Assembly (NCBI RefSeq): GCF_014873145.1
Contig: NZ_JADBEK010000001.1
Span: 7,750,001 to 7,814,000 of the forward strand
Length of the DNA stretch: 64,000 nt
From: Nonomuraea angiospora
GTDB taxonomy: Bacteria > Actinomycetota > Actinomycetes > Streptosporangiales > Streptosporangiaceae
Direction: 5' to 3'
Positions 21,872 to 30,320 of the stretch are shown piece after piece. Numbering within the stretch: the stretch's first letter is position 1; each line of letters begins with the position of its first letter. The notes under the pieces were generated by a model, which had not been told where the DNA came from, made no database searches, and saw only the letters and a program-made list of their open reading frames with translations. The position numbers and the translations under genes were made by a program.

Positions 21872-22297
21872 ATGGACATCCCGCCCGCCTCCACCCCCGT
21901 CGTCTGCGACATGACCGCTGCCCCCGACACCCCGAAGCAGCGCCTGGACGAGTACCGGCGCCTGTTCGGCCGGCACCTCGTCGGCCGGGAGAAGACCGCC
22001 GAGGGCATCCGCTTCCTGCTGCGCGCCGAGCCCGGCGTCGAAGCGCAGGTACGGGATCTGGCCGCCCGGGAAAGGGCGTGTTGCGCGTTCTTCGCCTTCG
22101 ACGTCACCACCGACGGCGAGCACGTGCTCTGGGACTGGGCGGTCAGCGACAACGACGCCGCACGCGCCCTGCTGGAGGAGTTCTACCTCCTGCCCGACGC
22201 GGCCCCCCGAAGCTCCGGCGAGTTGGAAGAGCGCCTGGCTTCCCAGGGGCTGCACTTCATCACCGAACCGGACGGAACCGCAGGTAGGAGCAGGTGA
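21872..22297 (+). CDS. MerR-associated protein of unknown function with Cys-Cys motif
   Basis: 141-aa protein of a kind often found beside MerR regulators in actinobacteria. It has Cys12 in VVCDMTAAPDTPKQRL and a vicinal cysteine pair in ERACCAFFAFDV near the middle, followed by a WDW stretch. No signal peptide or membrane helix is seen. Expression is probably induced from the MerR-type promoter 60-90 bp upstream. The paired thiols suggest metal or electrophile binding, which is inference only. ATG at 21872 has GAAGGAG upstream. Confidence 0.75.
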   Translation: MDIPPASTPVVCDMTAAPDTPKQRLDEYRRLFGRHLVGREKTAEGIRFLLRAEPGVEAQVRDLAARERACCAFFAFDVTTDGEHVLWDWAVSDNDAARALLEEFYLLPDAAPRSSGELEERLASQGLHFITEPDGTAGRSR

Positions 22298-22467
22298 GCG
22301 CGTGTCTGTTATCCGGGAAATGGGCAAGAAGAAATACGTGATGCGACCCTTTCGATGCATTTCGCGCCCTGGCTGAGCGGCGCGGGCGGCCAGGTGTCCG
22401 CCTGATCGAGGCTCTTGCCGGAGACGCCGAAGAGCAGAGGGAAGGGCCTGAAAGCTGGGCGCCGGAG

Positions 22468-24012
22468 GTGGCCAGGCGGTTCGGGCTGCCCGCGGCGGCG
22501 GGGCTGGGTCCGGCCACCTTCTACGCGGACCTGGCTGTCCCGCACGGGCGCCGCCATGTGCGGGTCTGTGCCGCGACCGCGTGCTTCGCGGCGCAGGCGG
22601 GCCGGCAGCTGCCTGCCATCCAGGACGTGCTCGGTGTCAAGGCCGATGACGCTCCGGACCGGGAAGCCGGCGTCTCCCTGCAGACGGTCCGCTGCCTCGG
22701 TTACTGCTACGCCGGGCCCGCCTGCCTGGACGGAGAGGTCCCCTGTACCGGGCCGGACGTCGTCGATCAGGTGGCCGGACGTACGCAACCGCACGCACCA
22801 CCGATCCCGGCGTCCGACGCCACCGGGGACCCGGTCGTGCTGGCCGGGATCGTGGCAGGTGAAGCCGAGTGGCGGACCTGGGAGGAAACCGTCCGCCGCC
22901 GCTCGCCGGAGCTGGTCCGGTCCGAGGTCGCGGCCTCCGGGCTGCGTGGCCGGGGCGGAGCGGGCTTTCCCGTGGCGGCCAAGTGGGCGGCGGCGGGCGG
23001 CTCTCCGGACACGGTGGTGATCGCCAACGGCGACGAGGGCGATCCGGGCTCGTACGCCGACCGGTTGCTGATGGAGGCCGACCCGGCCCGCGTGCTGGAA
23101 GGGCTGGCGCTGGCCTGCTTCGCCTGCGGGGCTCGCCGTGGTCTGGTGCTGGTGCGTTCGGAATATCCCCGGGCGCTGGCGGCGATGCGGCAGGCCGTGG
23201 AGCAGGCCCGCGCGGACGGCCACCTCGGCCGGCGGGTGCACGGCAGCGACGTGGACCTGGACGTGGAGGTGGTGGCCGGCGCCGGCTCCTACGTCGCGGG
23301 TGAGGAGACGGCGCTGATCGCGGGGCTGGAGGGCGGTCGTGGCTGCGCGCGGGCGCGCCCGCCGTATCCGACCAGCCAGGGTCTGTGGGATGCGCCGACC
23401 GTGGTCAACAACGTCGAGACGCTGGCCGCGGTGCCGTGGATCGTCAGCCGCGGTGGCGAGGCGTACGCCCGTCGCGGCACGCCCGGCGAGACCGGTACGA
23501 AGCTGGTCTGCCTGTCGGAGCGGTTCGCCCGGCCCGGCTGCTATGAGGTCGAGCTCGGCGTGCCGGTGCGGTGGATCGTCACCGAGCTGGGCGGCGGCTT
23601 GAAGGAAGGGGCCGAGCTCGGTGTGCTGCAGGTCGGCGGCCCGCTGGGCGGCTTCCTCGCAGAAGAGGACCTTGACGTGCCGCTCACGGAGGCGGGGCTG
23701 GCGGGATACGGCGCCGCGCTGGGTCATGCCGGGTTGGTGGCCGTCGATCGGCGGCTGGAGCCGCTCGATGTGCTGCGGCACGTATGGGCCTTCGCCGCGG
23801 CGGAGAGTTGCGGAGCCTGCTCGCCGTGCCGGGTCGGCTCCCGTCGCGGGCTGGAGCAGGTCAGGTCCGGAGTTCCGCCCGGCGAGGCGTACACCGGCAT
23901 GTTGAACGTGATGAGCGAGGCCAGTTTGTGTGCGTTCGGCCGCCGGCTGCCGCATGCGGTGCGGAGCCTGGTCCGCGCCTACGGGGATCGTCTGCGGGGG
24001 TGGGGCGGATGA
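22468..24012 (+). CDS. NAD-linked formate dehydrogenase, NuoE-NuoF-type subunit
   Basis: Fused NuoE/NuoF diaphorase subunit that passes electrons from the formate dehydrogenase catalytic subunit to NAD+. The N-terminal thioredoxin-like [2Fe-2S] domain has CAATACF and CLGYCYAGPAC ligands; the NuoF part has the FMN loop GLRGRGGAGFP, NAD-binding NGDEGDPGSYADR, and the [4Fe-4S] motif ESCGACSPCRVG with a later SLCAFG Cys. The first canonical start is GTG at 22468, yet NuoE-like sequence (RLIEAL...ESWAPEVARRFGL) extends in the same frame back to a stop at 22339. A CTG near 22369 or an indel may be involved. Its stop overlaps the next gene (ATGA). Confidence 0.9.
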   Translation: MARRFGLPAAAGLGPATFYADLAVPHGRRHVRVCAATACFAAQAGRQLPAIQDVLGVKADDAPDREAGVSLQTVRCLGYCYAGPACLDGEVPCTGPDVVDQVAGRTQPHAPPIPASDATGDPVVLAGIVAGEAEWRTWEETVRRRSPELVRSEVAASGLRGRGGAGFPVAAKWAAAGGSPDTVVIANGDEGDPGSYADRLLMEADPARVLEGLALACFACGARRGLVLVRSEYPRALAAMRQAVEQARADGHLGRRVHGSDVDLDVEVVAGAGSYVAGEETALIAGLEGGRGCARARPPYPTSQGLWDAPTVVNNVETLAAVPWIVSRGGEAYARRGTPGETGTKLVCLSERFARPGCYEVELGVPVRWIVTELGGGLKEGAELGVLQVGGPLGGFLAEEDLDVPLTEAGLAGYGAALGHAGLVAVDRRLEPLDVLRHVWAFAAAESCGACSPCRVGSRRGLEQVRSGVPPGEAYTGMLNVMSEASLCAFGRRLPHAVRSLVRAYGDRLRGWGG

Positions 24013-26702
24013 GGGTCACGGTGGAGGGCGCCGTCGTCGATCTCCCGGAGGAGGTCTCGGTGCTGCGGGCGGTGCGGTCGGCGGGCCGTGATCTTCCCGC
24101 GCTCTGCCATGACGACCGGCTGACGCCCGTGGGCTCCTGCCGGGCCTGCCTGGTACGGCTCGACGGGCGAGTCGTGGCGGCCTGCGTGACGCCCGCGGTG
24201 GACGGCGCCCAGGTGAGCGTCGAGGAAGAGGACCTGCGCCGGTTGCGCCATGACGCCGTGGAGCTGATCGTCTCGGCGCTTCCGCCCCAGGCGCTGGAGG
24301 GGGATGGCGAGCTGGCCCGGGTGTGCCGGGCCCTGGGCATCGGACCGGAAGCCGCTCAAGGCGGTGCCGATCGGGGCCGGGACCACTCTCATCCGTTCGT
24401 CCAGCTCGACCGGGATCTGTGCATCGCCTGTGGCCGCTGCGTGCGGATGTGCGCCGAGGTCCAGGGCACGTTCGCGCTGACGCTGGTGGGGCGCGGCTCG
24501 GAGACGGTGGTCGCGCCCGGCACCGGTGGCCCCTGGGCGGAATCGGACTGCGTCGCGTGCGGTGGCTGCGTGGACACGTGCCCCACCGGCGCTCTCACCG
24601 AGCCGGGGTTGCCGCTCGGGACTCAGGTGGCCGCGCTCACCCGTACGCGTACCACCTGTGGATACTGCGGCGTCGGCTGCGCACTCGACGTTCTGACCCG
24701 CGACGGCGAGGTCGCCGCGGTGCGCCCGGCCAAGGACGGCCCGGTCAACCGGGGGCACGCGTGTGTGAAGGGCCGCTTCGCCCACGGGTTCCTGCGCTCT
24801 CCCGAGCGGATCACCCGGCCGCTGCTGCGCCGCCGTTCCGGGCTGGAGCCGGTGAGCTGGGACGAGGCGCTCGACCACATCGCCCGCGGGCTGCGGGCCG
24901 CGGTGGCCGAGGCGGGCCCCGACGCGGTGGCGGCGATCACCTCGGCCCGGGCCACCAACGAGGAGAACTACCTGATCCAGAAGTTCATGCGCGTCGTCAT
25001 CGGCACCAACAGCGTCGACAACTGCTCGCGGCTGTGCCATTCCCCGTCCGCCGCCGGGCTGACGGCCGCGTTCGGCCTGTCCGGCGGCACCGACGCCTTG
25101 GAGGACGTGGAGCGCGCCGACTGCCTGCTCGTGGTGGGCGCGAACCCCGTCGAGGCGCACCCGGTCGTCGGGGCGCGGCTGCTGCAGCGGGTGCTGCGCG
25201 GCACGCGCCTGGTCGTCGCCGACCCGCGGGCCGTCGGGCTCGCGACCTACGCCGACGTGCACCTGCGGCCCCGCCCGGGGACCAACGTCGCCTTGTTCAA
25301 CGGCCTGGCCAACGTGCTGCTCGCGCAGGGCCTGGTGGACGAGGAATTCCTGCGGCACCGCGCCAGGGGGTTGCCGGAGCTGACCGCGATCCTGGCCGGC
25401 TACCCGCCCGATCGGGTGGCCGAGGTCACCGGCGTGCCCGCGGCGGATCTGGTCGCGGCGGCACGCCTGTACGGGCTGGCCAAGCGGCCGGCCATCGTCT
25501 ACGGGCTCGGCGTGACCGAGCACCTGCACGGCACCGACGGCGTGCGCACCCTGGCGAACCTGGCGATCCTGCGCGGCGCGGTCGGCACCGGCCACGGGTT
25601 CGGCGTGAACCCCCTCAGAGGGCAGAACAACGTCCAGGGCGCCTCCGACATGGGCGCCCTGCCCGACCTGCTCCCCGGCTACGCAAGGGTCACCGACCGC
25701 GTCGCGCGCGAGCGGGCCGAGCAGGTGTGGGGCACCCGGCTGCCGGACCACGACGGCCTGCGCATCCCGCAGATGTTCGCGGCGGCACGCACAGGGGCCC
25801 TGCGGGCCCTGTGGATCGTCGGGGAGGACGTGTGCGCCACCGACCCCGACACCAACCAGGTCGTCGAGGCCCTGAGGTCCTGCCCGCTGGTCATCAGCCA
25901 GGAGCTGTTCCTGTCCGAGACCGCTCGCCACGCCGACGTGGTCCTGCCCGCCGCGTCCTGGCTGGAGAAGGACGGCACCTTCGTCAACTTCGACCGGCGT
26001 TTCCAGCGCGTGCGGCCCGCTCTCGCCCCGCCCGGTCAGGCCCGTACGGACTTCGCCATCGTGCACGCGATCGCCGCCGCCTACGGCGCCGACCTGGGCT
26101 GCCCGACCCCCGCCGAGGCGCTGGCCGAATGCGGCCGGGTGGCGCCGATGTTCGCCGGGATCTCCCACCGGCGGCTGGATCGCGAAGGCGCCATCCCCTG
26201 GCCGTGCCCCGATCCCGAACATCCCGGAGAGGCCAAGCTCTACCTGGACCGATTCGCCACTCCGGACGGGCTCGCGCACCTGGCCGCCCGCCCCTACCTG
26301 CCGCCCGGCGAAAGCCCCGACGACGACTACCCCCTGGTCCTGATCACGGGCCGCCGGTGGGCGCACTACAACTCCGGCAACATGACCCGGCGCTCCGGCA
26401 CCCTCGAACTCGACCCTTCGGATCACATTGACCTGCATCCCGCCGACGCCGCCCGGCACGCCGTCCGCGACGGCGACACAGTGCTGGTCGAAAGCCGGCA
26501 CGGGCAGGCCACGTTCCCGGCACGGATCACCGAGGAGGTCACGCCGGGCCAGCTCTTCTGCACCTTCCACTTCTCCTCCAGCGGGGCGAACGCCCTCACC
26601 TCCGACCATGCCGACACCGTGACCTCATGCCCGGAGTACAAGGTCACCGCCGTGCGCCTGCGCGGCATCCCGGGTGGCTGTACCGCGGCGACCGGGCAGT
26701 GA
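24009..26702 (+). CDS. formate dehydrogenase catalytic (alpha) subunit, Mo-bisPGD
   Basis: 897-aa molybdenum formate dehydrogenase oxidising formate to CO2. Order: N-terminal [2Fe-2S] domain (CHDDRLTPVGSCRACLV ... AACVTP), His/Cys and double [4Fe-4S] ferredoxin motifs (CIACGRCVRMC, CVACGGCVDTC), then the molybdopterin domain with its own cluster (CGYCGVGC ... HACVKG). The Mo ligand is Cys343 in SRLCHSPSAAG, so this is a cysteine, not selenocysteine, enzyme. C-terminal NSGNMTRRS and HFSSSGAN match dinucleotide-binding parts. ATG at 24009 overlaps the NuoEF-like stop, forming a two-gene unit resembling soluble NAD-dependent FdsBA. No fdhD or small delta subunit is adjacent. Confidence 0.92.
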   Translation: MRVTVEGAVVDLPEEVSVLRAVRSAGRDLPALCHDDRLTPVGSCRACLVRLDGRVVAACVTPAVDGAQVSVEEEDLRRLRHDAVELIVSALPPQALEGDGELARVCRALGIGPEAAQGGADRGRDHSHPFVQLDRDLCIACGRCVRMCAEVQGTFALTLVGRGSETVVAPGTGGPWAESDCVACGGCVDTCPTGALTEPGLPLGTQVAALTRTRTTCGYCGVGCALDVLTRDGEVAAVRPAKDGPVNRGHACVKGRFAHGFLRSPERITRPLLRRRSGLEPVSWDEALDHIARGLRAAVAEAGPDAVAAITSARATNEENYLIQKFMRVVIGTNSVDNCSRLCHSPSAAGLTAAFGLSGGTDALEDVERADCLLVVGANPVEAHPVVGARLLQRVLRGTRLVVADPRAVGLATYADVHLRPRPGTNVALFNGLANVLLAQGLVDEEFLRHRARGLPELTAILAGYPPDRVAEVTGVPAADLVAAARLYGLAKRPAIVYGLGVTEHLHGTDGVRTLANLAILRGAVGTGHGFGVNPLRGQNNVQGASDMGALPDLLPGYARVTDRVARERAEQVWGTRLPDHDGLRIPQMFAAARTGALRALWIVGEDVCATDPDTNQVVEALRSCPLVISQELFLSETARHADVVLPAASWLEKDGTFVNFDRRFQRVRPALAPPGQARTDFAIVHAIAAAYGADLGCPTPAEALAECGRVAPMFAGISHRRLDREGAIPWPCPDPEHPGEAKLYLDRFATPDGLAHLAARPYLPPGESPDDDYPLVLITGRRWAHYNSGNMTRRSGTLELDPSDHIDLHPADAARHAVRDGDTVLVESRHGQATFPARITEEVTPGQLFCTFHFSSSGANALTSDHADTVTSCPEYKVTAVRLRGIPGGCTAATGQ

Positions 26703-26724
26703 GCGCGGTGCAGCACGCCGTGAC

Positions 26725-27429
26725 TCACCTTTCGGACACCACCGCCACAGGGCATGGAGCGTGCTGGAGGAGTGAGTCCGCCGCGCCGAACCAGGCGGCG
26801 CGCCTGCGCCCGACGACCATGAGCGTCGCGTGATCGGGAGCCTCACCGGCCTGGACGCGGACTTCCGGGTGGCTCGCCGCCCACTCGGTCAGGTCCGCCG
26901 AGGCGGACACCGGCACCTGACGCAGGGCGGCCTCCCCGAACGCGAATTCCACGACGGAGGCATCCGGCTCCCTGTCGGCCACGACGATCGGTCCTGGATC
27001 CGTCGGCGCGGGGAGGGGACCCGGGCCGCGTACCACGATCACGGGGCGCTCGGCATGAGCGGCGACATATCCGGCCACCGAGCCGACGACGGCCCTGGGA
27101 AGCGCGCTCAGCCCGCGGGAGCCCACCACGACGAGCGTGGCATCGCCGGAAAGCTCGACCAGGCGCTGGGCCGCCGAGCCTTCGTACAGGTCGGTCTCGA
27201 CCTGCACGCCCGAACTGGTCGAGCGGGCGCACTCGGCGCCGTGCCACAACACGTGATCGGCCGCCTTACGCAGGTGGGCCTTGGCCTCCTCCTCCGCGTC
27301 GCCGTACGGCCACTGCCAGGCGTGGGCGAGCGTCAGCGGCAGCTTGCGCAGCTCGGCCTCGTCCAGCGCCCAATCCAGGGCCTGCATCGCGAAGTCCGAG
27401 CCGTCGTAGCCGAGCACGATGTGGTCCAT
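26725..27429 (-). CDS. universal stress protein, tandem domains, second degenerate
   Basis: 234-aa protein with two UspA folds. Domain 1 (about 1-145) has the N-terminal IVLGYDGSDFA and the ATP loop GSRGLSALPRAVVGS. Domain 2 is shortened and its loop reads VVGRRRAAWFGAADS, so nucleotide binding there is doubtful. ATG at 27429 is chosen because it starts the first Usp strand; upstream in-frame codons are Arg/Pro-rich. It converges on fdhA, 22 bp away, and is divergent from the GNAT-ligase gene, with a GGGAC-type palindrome midway. Usp proteins are typical of dormancy regulons. Confidence 0.92.
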   Translation of the reverse strand: MDHIVLGYDGSDFAMQALDWALDEAELRKLPLTLAHAWQWPYGDAEEEAKAHLRKAADHVLWHGAECARSTSSGVQVETDLYEGSAAQRLVELSGDATLVVVGSRGLSALPRAVVGSVAGYVAAHAERPVIVVRGPGPLPAPTDPGPIVVADREPDASVVEFAFGEAALRQVPVSASADLTEWAASHPEVRVQAGEAPDHATLMVVGRRRAAWFGAADSLLQHAPCPVAVVSER

Positions 27430-27499
27430 GTCCTCGGGCCCCTTCCACGGGCAGGGAGTCATCACCTTCAGTGTCGGAGCACTCCCGGAACCCGCCGTA

Positions 27500-27535
27500 G
27501 GGCCGGGCGACCCGGCCCGCCGGGACCTTGGTCCC
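27500..27535. promoter_or_regulatory. DosR-like box pair between USP and GNAT-ligase genes
   Basis: GGGACCTTGGTCCC at 27522-27535 has perfect inverted hexamer arms and matches 12 of 14 core positions of the mycobacterial DosR box (GGGACTWWAGTCCC). A second, weaker copy GGGCCGGGCGACCC begins exactly 22 bp upstream at 27500. The pair lies 93-130 bp from both divergent starts. Confidence 0.6.
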
Positions 27536-27628
27536 CGGCCGGAAGGTCGTCCGGCACTGCCGGGCACGCCCGTCGTGCGGAAACGTCAGGTTCTGAAGGG
27601 CCAGAACTCGGCTGGACGGGAGCCCGGC

Positions 27629-30223
27629 ATGCCTGATGAGGGATACGACGTGCTGCTGCGCGACGGTGGCATCGCTCATGTACGCCCGCTGCGCCCCGCC
27701 GACCGGGAGGGCCTGCACGAGCTGGTGGACCGCTCGTCCGAGCGCTCGGCCTACCTGAGGTTCTTCACCGGCGGCCGCAACACCGCCCACGCCTACATCG
27801 ATCGCATCACCGGTGACGGCTACGACGGCCGCGCGCGGGTGGCCGGCCTGCACGGCCGGCTGGTCGCGATAGCCGAGTACATCCCCATGGAGGCCGGCCG
27901 CGCCGACCTGGGCATCCTTCTCGACGACGCCGTGCACGGGCACGGCCTCGGCACGCTGCTGCTGGAGCACCTCGCCGTGGACGCCGCCGAGCATGGCATC
28001 CGCGAGCTGGTGGCCGACGTGCTGGCCGAGAACCGGCCGATGATCCAGGTGCTGCGCGACCTGGGCCTGAAGGTGGAGCAGTCCTTCGAGGGCGGCACGC
28101 TGCACGTCAGCGTCGCCGCCGAGCCCACCCCCAGGCTGATGGCGGCCATCGAGGCCCGCGACCACGAGGCGGAGAGGGCTTCGCTGGCGCGGGTGCTGGC
28201 GCCCCGTTCGGTGGCGGTGATCGGTGCGAGCCGCGACGAGCACGCCATCGGGCACCAGGTGCTGCGCAACCTCATTGACGGCGGCTTCTGCGGGCCGATC
28301 CATCCCGTCAATCCGAACGCGAGCGAGATCGCCGGACTGGCCTGCCACCCCAAGGTGCCCGACGGTGTGGACCTGGCGGTCGTGGCGGTGCCCGCCCGGC
28401 AGGTGCTGGACGTGGCGCGTGACTGCGCGGCGGCCGGAGTGGCCGGGCTGGTGGTGCTGACGTCGGGGTTCGCCGAGGCCGGGCAGCGCGCGGCCGAGTC
28501 GGAGCTGCTGCGGGTGTGCCGTACGGCCGGGATGCGGCTGATCGGCCCGAACTGCCTGGGCGTGGTCAACACCGGAGCCTGGCTGAATGCCAGCTTCCTG
28601 CCGCACCGGCCGGTCCGTGGGTGCGTGGCGTTGATGTCGCAGTCCGGCGCCGTGGGCGCGGCGCTGCTGGACCGGCTGGACGTGTCGTCGTTCGTGTCGG
28701 TCGGCAACAAGGCCGACGTCAGCAGCAACGACCTGCTGGAGTACTGGGAGGACGACGACGACACCTGCGTGATCGCGCTGTATCTGGAGTCGTTCGGCAA
28801 CCCGCGCAAGTTCGCCCGTATCGCCCGCCGGGTCGGCAAGCGCAAGCCGGTGCTGCTGGTCAAGAGCGGCCGCGGCGAGGCCGGCGGCCGGGCGGTGCGC
28901 TCGCACACCGCCGCCGCGGCCACTCCGGACGTGGCGGTGGACGCGCTCACCCGGGCCGCCGGCGTGATCCGGCTCGACAGCGTGCACGAGCTGATCGACG
29001 TCGCCAAGCTGCTGGCCGCTCAACCTCTGCCGACCGGTCGCCGCGTGGCCATCGTGGGCAATTCGGGTGGGCCGCAGGCGATGGCCGCCGACTCCTGCGA
29101 GGCCCACGGCCTGGTCGTTCCCGAGCTGCCGCCCGGGCTGTTGGAGGCTCGTGCGGCGGCCGCGCTGGGCAATCCGCTGGACTTGACCGCCGACGCCACC
29201 GCCGCCGAGATCGGCGCCGCCGTCGAGGTCCTTGCCGCCTCGTCCGCCGTCGACGCGGTCCTCGTCGTTTACACCCCGCCGTTCGGCGACGGCCTGGACG
29301 CGACCCGTCAGGCCATCGCGGACGCCACCAAGACGGCGGCCAAGACCGTGCTGACCTGCGTCGTCGGCCACGACGGCCTGATCGACGGCCGCGTACCGAG
29401 CTACGCCTTCCCCGAGCAGGCCGTCCAGGCGCTGGCCCACGTCGTGCGCTACGCCGAATGGCGCGGCCGCCCCGTCGAACCCGTCCCGGTGCCTCCGCCG
29501 GCAGACGAGAAGACCGCCAGGGAGATCGTCCAGGCGGAGTTGGCGGCGCACCCGGACGGTGGCTGGCTGTCACCCGCCGATGCCGCCCGGCTGCTCGGCT
29601 GCTACGGCGTGACCCCGGTGGAGTCCGTCGACGCGGACAGCCCTGAGGCCGCTGCCGGGGCGGCCTCCCGCGTCGGGCTGCCCGTGGTGCTCAAGGCCAC
29701 CGGTCCCGTCCACAAGAGCGAGGTCGGCGGGGTCCGGCTCAACCTCCAGACCCTGGACGAGGTACGGCAGGCATATCACGACATGTTGGCACGGATAGGC
29801 GCGGACATGACGGGCGCGATCGTCCAGCACATGTTGTACGGAGGCGTGGAGATCATCGTGGGCGGCCTGAACTACCCGGTGTTCGGGCCGCTGGTCATGG
29901 TCGGCATGGGCGGCGTGCTGGCCGATCTGCTGGCCGACCGCGCCTTCCGGGTGCCGCCCGTCGTCGACGCCATCGCCATGATCAACGAGCTGCGCTGCGC
30001 CCCGCTGCTGCACGGCTACCGAGGTTCACCACCCGTCGACGTCACCGCCCTGGCCGATCAGGTCGTACGGATCAGCCGGCTGCTCGAAGACCTGCCGCAG
30101 GTGGCCGAACTCGACCTCAACCCGGTCATCGTCACGACGGAGGGCACGGCCACGGTGGACGCCCGGATCAGGGTGGCGCCCTGCGAAAAGCCGCCCTCAC
30201 AGCTGCTGCGGCGGATGCGCTGA
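27629..30223 (+). CDS. GNAT acetyltransferase - acyl-CoA ligase (ADP-forming) fusion
   Basis: 864-aa multidomain protein. Residues about 1-160 are a GNAT acetyltransferase (HVRPLRPADREGLHELVDRSS; acetyl-CoA loop DDAVHGHGLGTLLLEHL). Residues about 180-640 are CoA-binding and succinyl-CoA-ligase-like domains (VAVIGASRDEHAIGHQVLRN; GPNCLGVVNT; SQSGAVGAALLD). Residues about 650-864 are an ATP-grasp domain (GLPVVLKATGPVHKSEVGGV). The architecture is related to Pat protein-lysine acetyltransferases, which have the reverse domain order in Salmonella, and to acetate-CoA ligases. ATG at 27629 has GGGAG upstream. The activity may be protein acetylation, ATP-forming acetate release, or both; this cannot be settled from sequence. 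Confidence 0.9.
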   Translation: MPDEGYDVLLRDGGIAHVRPLRPADREGLHELVDRSSERSAYLRFFTGGRNTAHAYIDRITGDGYDGRARVAGLHGRLVAIAEYIPMEAGRADLGILLDDAVHGHGLGTLLLEHLAVDAAEHGIRELVADVLAENRPMIQVLRDLGLKVEQSFEGGTLHVSVAAEPTPRLMAAIEARDHEAERASLARVLAPRSVAVIGASRDEHAIGHQVLRNLIDGGFCGPIHPVNPNASEIAGLACHPKVPDGVDLAVVAVPARQVLDVARDCAAAGVAGLVVLTSGFAEAGQRAAESELLRVCRTAGMRLIGPNCLGVVNTGAWLNASFLPHRPVRGCVALMSQSGAVGAALLDRLDVSSFVSVGNKADVSSNDLLEYWEDDDDTCVIALYLESFGNPRKFARIARRVGKRKPVLLVKSGRGEAGGRAVRSHTAAAATPDVAVDALTRAAGVIRLDSVHELIDVAKLLAAQPLPTGRRVAIVGNSGGPQAMAADSCEAHGLVVPELPPGLLEARAAAALGNPLDLTADATAAEIGAAVEVLAASSAVDAVLVVYTPPFGDGLDATRQAIADATKTAAKTVLTCVVGHDGLIDGRVPSYAFPEQAVQALAHVVRYAEWRGRPVEPVPVPPPADEKTAREIVQAELAAHPDGGWLSPADAARLLGCYGVTPVESVDADSPEAAAGAASRVGLPVVLKATGPVHKSEVGGVRLNLQTLDEVRQAYHDMLARIGADMTGAIVQHMLYGGVEIIVGGLNYPVFGPLVMVGMGGVLADLLADRAFRVPPVVDAIAMINELRCAPLLHGYRGSPPVDVTALADQVVRISRLLEDLPQVAELDLNPVIVTTEGTATVDARIRVAPCEKPPSQLLRRMR

Positions 30224-30320
30224 TCAAAAGGCCATCTACTGGGCTTCCCGTTGATCCTCCTTTCCCAAGGTTTGGCCGTCTGCCGGGTCTCGTACGTCCT
30301 CGGTGGGAAAGGCGTTCACC

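Noticed and set aside
30265..30300. Possible DosR-like pair before the USP at 30321 (CCAAGGTTTGGCCG and GTCTCGTACGTCCT, 22 bp apart)
   Set aside because: Only 7-9 of 14 positions match; spacing alone is not enough.
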